The position numbers and the translations under genes are program-made. A stretch of 64,000 bases of DNA, taken from NCBI RefSeq assembly GCF_036588685.1, contig NC_086374.1, positions 69,996,457-70,060,456 on the forward strand, written 5' to 3'. The notes below the pieces were generated by a model. The model was not told where the DNA came from, did no database searches, and saw only the letters and a list, made by a program, of their open reading frames with translations. Every line of letters begins with the position of its first letter. The stretch's first letter is position 1. The stretch is from Mytilus trossulus. Taxonomy: Eukaryota; Mollusca; Bivalvia; Mytilida; Mytilidae. This document shows positions 1 through 12,900 of this stretch, one piece after another.

Positions 1-902
1 AGATGAAAAAAAATAATCAAACGTCTGAAATATATCATATTTACTATCTGAATTTATTTTTGTACGTGTTATTTTATATGAACGATAGAAGATGCTTACT
101 CTAACATTTCAAACCACATACTGTAAATAAATTTCACACAGTAATACAACATACAATTGTTAAAAAAACACCATTTCCCCTAAAGGTCTTATCTAGGATA
201 TTATTAGGCATATCAATTTAGCCAAATCCATAAAGAAAAAGAAATATCTATAGCATTAAAGGTATATGTAACCACATTGCAATAACATGTTTATGCTAAA
301 TATAAAAAGTAATTTACAGAAAATTTAAAAGATTTATTACTTCAAATAATATATTCCTCCCTTTTCACCGTGAAGCATAATGAACGTTTAAGATTCAATC
401 CGCCGACGGACGAACGATCAACAATACACAATGATCACAATACAAGTACCCTTCTTATATAATTTCACTGATATATCAACAAATAAAAAAATCCAAACGT
501 GAAATGAAAAAAATATGTATATATATAAATCTCTGGACGCTGAACTGTCATTCAACTAGAAATAAATACATTTGTAAATAAGCTAATTTATGTTTAAAAA
601 TTTACGTCACTAGTTCAACGTAAGTCGGTCATTGACAGTTTATATATTTACTTCGGTAATGTGTTGGTAGACTAGTCATGGATGAAAATCTTTGTTTTAG
701 TTCAATACATCTTATTGCATGATTGAAAAAAGATAAGTTTAAAGTTCGTATGCAACTTAGTAAGTTATTTTATCAACTGAATTAGTTACACATGCTCAAT
801 TTTCAATGTACTTTAATGCTGGCAAAGTCATCCAGATGTATGTCATTTACAAAAAAAATCATTTGTAGCATATTGATGTGATATTTGAATACCAGAACTG
901 AT
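1..902. other. AT-rich upstream region of gene A
   Basis: No gene recognised. Sequence is AT-rich with a TATATATATAAA-like run near 516-527 that is too common in this composition to be called a promoter. Any 5' UTR exon of gene A is not identifiable. Confidence 0.5.
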
Positions 903-984
903 ATGGATTTGAACCAACAACATCGAAAGCTATTTCTGATACTCATGTGCCTTTGTAGCTTCCTGAAATTGTTGTATTCATCAA
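903..984 (+). CDS. Gene A exon 1: signal peptide
   Basis: Encodes residues 1-27 plus one base, starting MDLNQQHRK and followed by a hydrophobic, Cys-containing stretch (LFLILMCLCSFLKLLY). The donor is GTAAGT. An in-frame stop lies shortly upstream of the ATG. Exon 1 of gene B has the same start (MDLKKQH) and the same SFLK core. Confidence 0.85.
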
Positions 985-3900
985 GTAAGTTGTTCTGTAT
1001 TTTTTTCAAATTTTATTTTGGAAGTACCTAAAATAACAGTTTTCAATTTTGATAACTAAGGATCGTTTTTTATCATTTATTGAATATAATCGGATTGATA
1101 ATTAAACGAAAAACATGTTTGTTCATACGCTTGCATTAACGAAGGAACAACAAACCTTTTGCGAACAAATCGTTAATTACCACTGTTAGTTAACTTAAAT
1201 AAACAATTCAAACTTGGAAGGAGATTAGAGCCAATTAATCCATTGGTTGGTGTTTGCTGAACTTCCAGTGGCAAATATATCATGTATATTTAAGATTGAG
1301 GCAAGTTAATTATAATTTAATTCCAATATGGTAGGTTTTGCAAAGTTGATTGACCAGGAAAGGGTGGGAACTTTATAATATCATTAGAGGGGAGCAGATT
1401 TAAAGCGGACATAGCTTCCTGGCTATTAATTACTCGCAGACAAACGGATGTCCCTTCTTTATATGCATGGGAAATTTAGGTACAGTCGTTTTAGAGACGA
1501 CCAGGCGACCATATTTAAATACCTCTAGTCACGCCTTGAGATATTGGAAACCCGGTAGTGTCAAATGAAAAACATTAATTGAACAACGTTTAATTTATGA
1601 AATAAAATACCTTTACCAAATCTATTTAAAATGTGTTTTATTGTTGTTCATTAAAACAACTGTAAAGTCATCGAAGAGACAGGATTATCCTTTATTATGC
1701 CAGTTGCACATCTCGTTACGTACGACTCATCAATGACGCTCGTTTCAATCCATGGAAGGCCAAATCATTTAAGGAGGTAGACCTGGGTAAAGGGAAATAA
1801 CACTTAAAATCATCAGTCCGTTTGTGTCAACCATTTTCATTAATATATTCTAAGCTTCAATCTGTTTCAGGTAAATGCTTAAAATACGTTGATGAAACTT
1901 GACTTTTACAAACACATTACTGATGTAAAGAGTTATCTCCCTGAACCAAGGTATACCACCTTAAGCAGTTGTAAATTGAAACTTAAATATCCAAAAAGGT
2001 CCGGCAGATACTTAAGCATTGAAATTTGCCTCGACAGTTAGAATTTATAGAACAGACAATGAAAGGATTTGTTTTATTAAACCCAAACAAAGAGGTCATT
2101 TGAAACGTGAGGACTTTACAATATTTTAGGTGTGTTATTGAATTATACTCTATTTCTTCATGATTTTGAAGTACTCGTTAAACGCTCGTTCTTAGCATTG
2201 ACGGAAGGTATTATCATTCGCGTACAAATTCCAAGTTCTTTTTACCACCATTTCATTACACTAAACTGATCTTTATAAAAGGTTGAATAAGCCAAAAAGA
2301 TTTGTAAGATGTGGTGTGAGTGCCAATGAGACAACTCTCCATCCAAATAACAATTTAAAAAAGTAAACAATTATAGGTCAATGTACGGCCTTCAACACGG
2401 AGCCTAGGCCCCAAAATTACTATTGTAAAACCATTCAAACGGGGAAACCAACGGTCTAATTAATCTATATAAAAAACGAGAAACGAGAAACACATACAAA
2501 TTACATAAACAAACTACTGTACATCAGATTCCTGACTTAGGACAGGTGCAAACATTTGCAGCTGGATTAAACGTTTAAATGGTACCAAACCTTCTCCCTT
2601 TTCTGAACAATAGCATAACATCACAACATAGTAAAACACACGATAAATATCAATTAGCAGGCTTAAATCAATCAAAAAACGTAAATTAATACACTATGCA
2701 CGAATAAATTTAATCTGCGATATCTGAACGCAAAACTTGACTGGATATTGAAGTCCGCAAGGCATTTTAATTATGACATACATTCGATATTTATCTTCAT
2801 TTGTATCTAAAACGCTACTCATCACGATAAGTGTAACGACGGCGTGCACAAAGTTGACGGCAACTGTAATTAATGCGTTTTGAAAAGTAGTTCATACAAC
2901 CGTGTTTAAAATGATTTTTATTTTAAGAGAAAATTATGAATGCTATCCATTAAAATAGTCATTACTAGTTAGGTTATCAAGATTAAATCTTTAAAGTACG
3001 AAACGAACATAGAGAAAATGAAAAAAAAATACGTAAAACTTGAAACCATCAAAATGCATGAAAAACAGTTTTTGACCTAAAATTTATACAAGTTTCAACA
3101 TATTTTCCCTCATTTTCGTATTTATAACCGCATTTTTTGAATTCGTACTTTGACATTATGCGAAATTCACCGTAAAAAACTAAAAAAACGCCCATGGTGG
3201 AGTTTGGAATGTAGTAATTTGGAAGAATTAGTATTCGAAAATTGATGAATCGGTTAGAAAAATATGTAATTGCAGATTTTTGAATTCCTAATGTGCATAA
3301 CAAGAGGTTTAAAAAAATCTGAAAAAAATTAATGATTCGAAAGTTCAGGCTTTAAACCTGCATATTTTAATGTCAAATTATGTTACAATTTCAAGAAATG
3401 ACCTTTTCAACGCTATTTTCTAAAAAGGGTCCACAACATAGTCGCTTAGTATTTCAATGACACTGCTCTTGGCATATATTTCTTCATATTTCCAGAATGT
3501 GCATTTTCTGCACTTTGTTGTTGAAAAAAAAAGAAATCTCTTAAACTTATGTGTTTAGAGTTATATCAAAAACTTAGTGTCCAGTGTTTTTTGTTACGCT
3601 TACGTTTTCTGGGGGGAATACCAACGTCGTAAATGATTGAATCAATTTTAAGACATTACGTTTGTAGACTCATTTTGTGCACGCCGTCTCCGAGACACGG
3701 ATTAAATTGAACATTTTTAGGTTATAACCCCTTTGGCATCTTGTGACCTCTTGTTAAAAAAAAGAAGGTAGGACAATTAATGGCAGAATTTTAATTACAG
3801 TTTCAAAACTTTCAATGCATAACTACTATAAGAATATTTATAAATGATACCGCAGTTGTTTCTATACTGTGGCATTGGACCTCCAGATGTAGTATTTGTT

Positions 3901-6900
3901 ATTGTAGTATTAGTTGCGGTCTCATTGACCAACCTATTATAATGAGGGCCCTCATGGAGTTTTTGATTATGTGATTACTTGGCCGTTTTTTTAATGATTA
4001 TTTGATTATTAAGCCAAATATTTCATGATTATTTGATTACCTAGGACTGTATTTTTAGTTTATGATTATTTGATTACTAAAGATAAGCAAATATTTAATG
4101 ATTATGTGATTATATTGGCAAAAAAATGGTGATTATGTGATTACTAGGACTCCCCATGAGGGGCCTCTATAATACCAATAATAATACGATTGTTTAGGTA
4201 TTTTTTTTAATCTTTCAGATGTTGTGATCAACGACCAAAACTGTATGTATAATAACAGTGTGTTTGTCAACAAAACCAGCCCCTCGATTAATTTCAGTAC
4301 CAGCATATCGACCTCTTTACTTCGTTCCACTTGTCTTATTCATATCCGGTATACAGATTTTCAATCCAGAATAAAATACAATGCAACAGTAGGCCTAATT
4401 GGTAATAAAACATTGTATGGAATGATTGTTGTACATGTGTTTGCTGGGCATCCGAATCTAAGTAGACCTGTTAAGGTAAATGCAACTTTATAAACAATGT
4501 ATTTTTCGTAAAATTTGTGTATTTACTAGATAACATAACTCTGAAGAAATACAGAATTGATGTCCTTTGCAATATAAAGATACCACATGAACATTCCAAC
4601 TCATAGATCTAAAATAAACTGATAAACTGGCTGAATAAAAGACACATAATAGTACACAAGACATTAAATAGAAAACTAAAGATTAAGGAAAATTTTGTGG
4701 TGATCACATGTGTTCCAGAAAGGTAAGCAGTATGTGGACTACTACATATGTGGCACCCGTCGTGTTGCTCGTGTTATTGCAAACCCGATAAATAGTCTAC
4801 ATCGGTAGGTCACATTCGTGAAAAGGGAACGGATTGTAATTTGTAGTTGCGACATTATGAACATATCCGATATCATCTGTGAAATAGATATTCCATAAAG
4901 GTCAACCAAACATGACTGTTGCATCACCGTCTTTTTTCCTTAATCTTAGACTGTACAGGTTATGACATAACTCTGTCTAAAAAAATATCTAAAATTTAAA
5001 TTTAAATTTCAGACGTTTTATGCACCAAATGAAAATTGGTCTGGACATTTACCCTCGAGTGATATGTATATAAAATTCGTGAGTCTTGTGAAAACAGATT
5101 TTATTATCAGCGTTTCTGTAAAAGAGTGTTTGAAAAACTGCTATGAGCTCAATATGCCAAGTATTATACCCACAACTATCGGTAAGTAACATATGTTTAA
5201 CTTAAATTACACTAATTCGATTTGTACCGTGAATAAATCACAAGCAGCCAATTTTTAAGTTAACTCGTGTTAGATTATAATAGTTGGAAATGCACTTTAC
5301 GAGCACCAAAAAAGGGGGAACAGCATAACACAAGTTATATATTACTATAATACGAACATAATATAAAAATTCAAAAGTGGGAATATGGGTACAGGAGTAA
5401 TATGCTCCTGTTACGCATTCTTCTGCGGCTGAGTTTTCTTTAATAAACTATGAAACCATGAAACTAGTAAAAAAAAGTGGGATCTTAGAAAGAAAGAAAA
5501 ACAAATAGAAGTTGGAACATTTATAAAAGCGGTATATGAGAAATGCATGTCCCCCTGTATTCCCCTCACTGTAACTTATATCACAATTTGTGTGTTTAAT
5601 CCTGTCTATTAAAGCGTGCTTGAATATGACATAGTAGCCTTCAAAGTATTAAAAATTGCCTGTCCAATGATCTTTTTCATCGAAACTAATAAACCAATGG
5701 AAATTAAACTTGATATGACTGATATAATATGATATTATGTCTAAATGAAATTTGTAAAATGTATTACGGCTCATCAAATAACATTACCGTCATGGGTAAA
5801 ATGCTTAAATTAGAACAAGAAGTTCGTGTGTTTAATTCAAAAACAACATAATTATTACACGTATCAAACGGTACATAAATGTTAAGAATATCGTCAAGTC
5901 CTATTAAATGTACTTTCTTTAGGAAGTAACCAGCCGGAGTAACAATTCCTAGCAACGAAACAATCATACAACTCAAAATAGGAGTAAATGACCTTAAATG
6001 ACGATTTTAACTGGTCTTAGCAATTTTGAGCATGTCAACTTTAAAACTATATTTTTTAGTGAGACAAATTTCTAAACAGCAGAAAGTTTCTGTAACATCC
6101 AAAAATGCTCTGCAAATTCGTAAAATTGCAAATGCAATTTTAGCTGTATATTATATTGATCGAAAAACGTTTGCATCGCCATTTAGAACAATATACTTTT
6201 TTCTTTTCTATACTGCAATGTTTTGCAACAGTTGGCAATTAATACCACATGTAACAACATGTGTTTTTGGATTATTTTTTAAAACTCACATACATTTTCG
6301 TCATTTTTACGTTTTGTGTACATACGAACCAACATTAAATTTACAGAAACGGTCGCATCAACGGTATTTCATTTCAGCAAAAATAAAAAATAAACCGTCT
6401 AACATCAATGGTTTCTACCAAGTGATAGATAACCTGCTGGTTTGTTGGTAAAAATATAAAATATTTCATTTAATCATAATACGTTCTTTTCAAGATAATT
6501 AGTACCTTATAATTTATAAAAAAAAATCTTCAAACAGTTGAATTGCCAAGACAATGCAGTACCACTCACTGTTTGGACAATCACGCTGTCAGCTATGTTA
6601 TACGAGCACCATCACAGCTAAATACAGAGCCATGCCACTTATATTTTCCGGTAACCAGAAACTCACAGATTTGTTTAACAGTCAGTAGCTACTGTTGTAG
6701 GGATGTGAACAACTGTCATATAGCAACCATCAGTGTTGATCAAGCGGTATATTTTGTAAGTGGAAGTAACAATAAGATTCGTTGAATTTTTTGAAAATAG
6801 TTACATTACATGTAGGTTTAATCAGAATCTTACTTTTGATAACAATCGGGAGGCATATCAAAATTAGATTTTATTTCACAATGGTCTTGACCATGGTTGC

Positions 6901-9900
6901 TTTCCTTGTAAAAAGTAAAATAAAAAAAATACTGAACTCCGAGGATAATTCAAAATGGAAACAAAGTGTAAACGATGCAAAGTAAAACAAACGAAACATT
7001 TAATATAATAACTAGTGAGTTCATGGTGGTGGTGGTATAAACATGGAGTCTCTAAGAATAATGAATGTTTCTTTTTATAATTGTAAAGGGTTGATCGTGC
7101 GCAGAATTTAAGTATACAAAATGTGCTTTGGTCAATGCTTGTACAACCCAATAAATTTATACATTGAACATTCAACACTTAAATAAATTTCTCTTCCTGA
7201 TTGTTATTTGTAATTACTGTTCATGGTGTGCATGATATGCACATTTTACGATTTATTCACTTAATGTATCAGATTACTGACGCTTAAACATTTGCACTCA
7301 CTCACATAGTAGAGATGTTCTCTATTCAAAGAACATGGTAGGTTTCAAATTTTGTCTAATAAAGCATAGCTTAGGTTACTGTATGGTAAAGCATGCATAT
7401 TTTCTAATATAGTGTATCCATTTAAGAATAAACTGTAACATTTTTCAAGAAAATTGGATAAATTATTTTTTTTTCTAGACTGTGCTCCGTTCGTGGTGGT
7501 TAAATAATTTGGATTTATGAAGATTAAATCATAATCCCGTTATAACATTTTTCTATCCGATTTGTTACAATTTTTATTTACTTCCGCAATTTTTTAAACT
7601 TTACAACAATCATGTAGATAATGAACTTCTTTCCTTTCCGGAGCATACGAGCTCAGTCCCAGTTTTTGGTTCGGTTCGTGTTGTTCCCTCAGTCTGGATG
7701 TGTAATGTTTTGTTATCATTTTTTGTCTCTTCGACATTTTTATTTTTTGGCCGAAGGGATGTCAATTTTATTGAACTATCAAATTCTCCATGGATTGTTC
7801 ACACTGTCTTTTGTTGGTATATTTATAGGAGGAGAAATCCACGATTGAAACATTTGTGACGATTTAAATGCGCGTAATGTTTCCACCTGCAAAAATCGAA
7901 TAAATAATCTCCAATATTCAATCTTGTACAAACAGTACGTTTAACCATTTTTTTTTATGCTTGACAGACTTTAAACAAGGAAATATACAGACCGTGGTGT
8001 CTACCTTGGACAATAACAGACAGAACCTTAACATTTCATTGGAAAAATACAGGCGTGATCGAGCACACCGTCTGCACCGTGACAATATTCTCAAACACAA
8101 GCAATCACGGACAGTGTTCTTTACCAACAACAACAGTGTCCTCAAATGGTGAGTATTTTGTTTTACGATGAAAACACCTTTAATTGAATAAGAAGTCTTT
8201 CATTTTAATACATAAACCATAAGAAACAAGCATACAATGAACAAAATTGAAAGGAGCCCAAAGAAAAAAAGTACACTTTGATAAAATAAAATAGAAACGA
8301 AAATGAGAACACAGATTTATAACACAATAACAAGTAAAGAGACGACAGCAAGATTAAGAGCCAAAGATTTATAACAAATATTGTACGACACTTAGCGATG
8401 GGACATTTGTATGCGTTATTTAACTGCCAGCTTTGAAAGTCCTTTGTGCTATCATACATGTATACGCATTATTTAAGCGTCGGATATTTAGAATTGAAAA
8501 TCGAAATGGGGACACATAAAAAGAGGGATAATTTGAATGCGTTATTTTACTGTCAGACATTTGGTTTGCAATATTGTACTACGAGGCATGTGTATGCGTT
8601 ATTTAACGGTCAGGTTTGTAAGCAGTATGGTACTGTCAGCATCTGTATGCATGTTAGACATTTGTGTATAGATACCAGGACTGAAATTTTGTATTTGCGC
8701 CAACCGCGCGAAATTTTGTACTGCCAGGCATGTGTATGCAATATTGTAACTTCTGCCATTGTTAGGCAGTATTTTACTGTCAGGATTCGTATGTGTTACT
8801 AGGCTTACGTTATGTGTTGCCAGTATTGTAGACGTAGTGTTCAGGATTTGTATGATGTTTTTGTTTTGTCAAAATTCAAAGATAGGAATCCTAAAAATTA
8901 GATTGAACAGAAATATTTCCGAAAATAGGTGATGGAATTTTGCTATTTTATGTTTGATTTTGATAATTATGTGATCACGTGTTTTGTCGTATAAGTTTTG
9001 ATTGTCCTATTGCAAATTGGTAATGTTTTATTTTGTACAGTCATTCTGATGAGTATATAGCCGTTAACAACTGATGTTTATAGAGTGTTTTTATGTTGTG
9101 CTGTTTCCCTATGGGCACATTGATCGCTAACAAACAAGTGATACCGCCACGTTCATTATATACCTTTTCCAAGGGATAAGTCAGGTTAAATTCAATGTTT
9201 TCATTGTTGCTGTCAGCCAATTTGTTTTTCGTTTATAGTTTTTGCATAGAATAGATTTTTGGGTTCTCTCTATTGATTAGTTCCACATATTGTGCCGATC
9301 GTGTCTTTTTGGCTTACAATAATATACGGGTTTGCTCATTTTTGAAAGTTGTACGGTGACATATACTTGATACCATTCTCGTCCTTTTGTGTATGGTCAA
9401 TTTAGAAAAAAGATTTAACTGAATTTTCTGCAATGTTTATACATACTTGACACAGCCTGTGAAAGGGGAGATTGTTGTCTCATTGGCAACTCGTCTTCAC
9501 ATCCTTATTGATATGCATGTTTAAATCAAAACACATGTTTCTACAGCAATTATCTTTATGCTTACTCGTTACAAACATTTCAAAAAGCGAAAAAAGATGC
9601 ATATAACATTAACACTTTTGTAAGATAGGCAGAAACCTTAAATTTAGTAGAATTGCTCATTGATTAGCAAACAGAAACTATATTTTGTCATTATGTTCTG
9701 GATTATTTTACTATATCAATTAAATTAATGTAATATCGAAGTTTTTGCTTCTGAAGGGTTGAAATAATTGAATAAAAAGACGAAACTTATAGAAGCTTTC
9801 ACATAAATATCTTTTTCTTTAATAGGTGTTGGAAAAGAAAGTAACAGTGTGCTCATAGCGACCGTTTCTGCAGGAGTAGCAGCTATACTCGTCATATCAA

Positions 9901-12900
9901 CAATAATCATAGGATACTTTATGATTAGCAATAGACGCCAACCAGCTGAAACAGGACAAGTTGTTAACTTCTTTCACCATCAATCGTCAGTTACAGGTAA
10001 AAATTGCTGAGTCATGAGTTTATCATTATTATTATTCATTGAAAGAAGTGAACCGAAACCAATTAGATACACTATATGTGAAGCTCAAAAATATATTTGG
10101 TCAATTACGATTGTAATCAAATATAGAAAAATAAAAAAAACATTAGAATGAAGTCTTAAATTTATTCTCACATTATAAAATACTTATGCAAAGAAAGATA
10201 ACCATGACTTGTAAAATGATTCATCTTAAAAATACGAGCTCCGATGATATTTCTAATCAGAGAAATCCTAAGCAATGGGAAAAAGTGTCAAAAAGACAAC
10301 AACCCAATTAAAGAGTAGAAAAAAGCCGAAGTCTACCAATGGATCTTCAACACAGCGCGAAAATCCGAAAATCAGAGGAGGGCTTGAGTTGATCCCTAAA
10401 AACAAATGTGTGCTAGTTCAGTGAACATGGACTAAATTATATATAAATTAACAAAGTACTACTAGCATTTACTGACATACCAGCACCATACATCAATTAA
10501 ACTAATAAATATACCTTTGTAGGAGATTCCATATGTACAAGTATGTCGTACTTTTCTTTTTATTTATATATAGCAAAACTACAAGTATTATCGCACTCAC
10601 CTTAAAAATATTATCATAACTAACACAACTAACTATTTACTAATGTAATCATCGGAATCTGTTTCAATATGACTCAACACAAAACATACTCTTAAATCAA
10701 AACACGTATAAGTGAAGTTCGTGTAAGGTTGTATTTTGCAGAATTCATTCGATAGTGAAACACACAGCATTTCGATGGAAAATGAGTGGCAAAGCCTTTA
10801 ATCAATATAAAATATGATGTATTAATATAAATTGGATTGGTAAAGAATACAATCTTTCCCTGTTATTTTTTTTATATATATAAATAAACCACTCTTAATT
10901 GAAAACAACGTTCAAACCTATGATTGCGTTGGATAAAAATCATTTTCACAAGGACCATAAAAAGTGAGAAACTATATTTTAACAAAACGTATTAGACATA
11001 CAGGTCGAACAACGGAAATTCTGAAACCCTGCTGACTGCCATTGGAGATTGCCAAATACATTGATACCAGATTTAACAAAATGTATCTGGAATGTTAATT
11101 TAATACCAAACAGAAAACAATAAACATGTGGACATGATGGTATACCGTAAACATGAGGTGCAAAAATTTGTAAACCATATCCGGATTTCGACAATTAATG
11201 TCTCGTCAGTGATTTTAGGGATCTAAACGGTATTTGGAAGGCCTTATAATTTACCTCAATTTAGGAATTATTGATAGACTCTTCAACTTATATATATCCA
11301 GGAGAAATTATTGAAGAAACTATTTAACATTGACTCATTGAATCCGCGCTCCTGAGTTCAGCCTTTAAAGATTTACTTTTTTAACTCAATATTAAACGTA
11401 AATAATTATTGAATATACACTACTCAACAAAACTCTTTATTTAATGCTACGCAATACTCAAAGGTCCATTTAATGGTGGAAGTATTATTACACAATATAC
11501 AAACTGTTTTGCCTAACTGCCTGATCATTCTTTGCTTTCCAAACTTTTAATCACGCAAGAGCCTGGTGACAATGTGATGTGCGCATAGATTTCCACAATT
11601 AACACAAACTGCACTACATTTACTTGTTTTTTTTATTGAAATATTTCGTCTGCTTTTTAGCTCACCTGGCCCGAAGGGCCAAGTGAGCTTTTCTCATCAC
11701 TTTGCGTCCGGCGTCCGGCGTCGTCCGTCGTCGTCCGTCGTCGTCGTCCGTCGTTAACTTTTACAAAAATCTTCTTCTCTGAAACTACTGGGCCAAATTT
11801 AACCAAACTTGGCCACAATCATCATTGGGGTATCTAGTTTAAAAATTGTGTCCGGTGACCCCGCCAACTAACCAAGATGGCCGCCATGGCTATAAATAGA
11901 ACATAGGGGTAAAATGCAGTTTTTGGCTTATAACTCAAAAACCAAAGCATTTAGGGCAAATCTGACATGGGGTAATATTGTTAATCAGGTGAAGATCTAT
12001 CTGCCCTGAAATTTTCAGATGAATCTGACATTCTGTTGTTAGGTTGCTGCCCCTGAATTGGTAATTTTAAGGAAATTTTGTTGTTTTTGGTTATTATCTT
12101 GAATATTATTTCAGATAGAGATAAACTGTAAAAGGCAATAATGTTCAGCAAAGTAAGATCTACAAATAAGTCAACATGACCAAAATGATCAGTTGACCAC
12201 TTTAGGAGTTATTGCCCTTTATAGTCAATTTTTAACCATTTTTCGTAAATCTTAGTAATCTTTTAGAAAAATCTTCTCCTCTGAAACTGCTGGGCCAAAT
12301 TATTTGAAACTTGGCCACAATCATCATTGGGGTATCTAGTTTAAAAATTGTGTCCGGTGACCCCGCCAACTAACCAAGATGACCGCCATGGCTATAAATA
12401 GAACATAGGGGTAAAATGCAGTTTTTGGCTTATAACTCAAAAACCAAAGCATTTAGAGCAAATCTGACATTGGGTAAAATTGTTAATCAGGTGAAGATCT
12501 ATCTGCCCTGAAATTTTCAGATGAATTGGACAACCTGTTTTGGGGTTGCGGCCCCTGAATTGGTAATTTGAAGGAAATTTTGCTGTTTTTGGTTATTATA
12601 TTGAATATTATTATAGATATAGGTAAACTGTAAACAGCAATAATGTTCAGCAAGGTCAGATTTACAAATAAGTCAACATGACCAAAATGGTCAGTTGACC
12701 TCTTTAGGAGTTATTGCCCTTTAAAGTCAATTTTTAACCATTTTTTCGTAAATTTTATATATCTTTTACTAAAATCTTCTTCTCTGAAACTGCTGTGCCA
12801 AATTGATCCAAACTTGGCCACAATCATCTTTGGGGTTTCTTGTTTAAAAAATGTGTGGCGTGACCTGGCCATCAAACCAAGATGGCCGCCACAGCTAAAA

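Larger units (their letters stand above)
985..4218. other. Intron 1 of gene A
   Basis: About 3.2 kb. Holds an R1 repeat copy (2309-2641), a possible element with 10-bp inverted ends (about 3298-3756) and a 224-bp element with inverted ends directly before exon 2 (3944-4167). The rest is AT-rich with nothing recognised. Confidence 0.6.

Noticed and set aside
510..530. TATATATATAAA run considered as the gene A promoter
   Set aside because: Such runs are frequent in this AT-rich sequence, and no transcription start evidence is available.
3049..3303. 84-codon minus-strand open frame
   Set aside because: Inside intron 1 of gene A next to a possible repeat element, with no recognisable domain.
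6032..6451. 140-codon open frame in intron 3 of gene A
   Set aside because: AT-rich, no domain, no codon pattern I recognise, no counterpart in gene B intron 3, and it lies between well-supported exons. Most likely chance.
8446..8802. 118-codon open frame
   Set aside because: It runs across a degenerate tandem repeat and an R2 fragment. The Cys/Tyr-rich translation reflects the repeat, not a gene.
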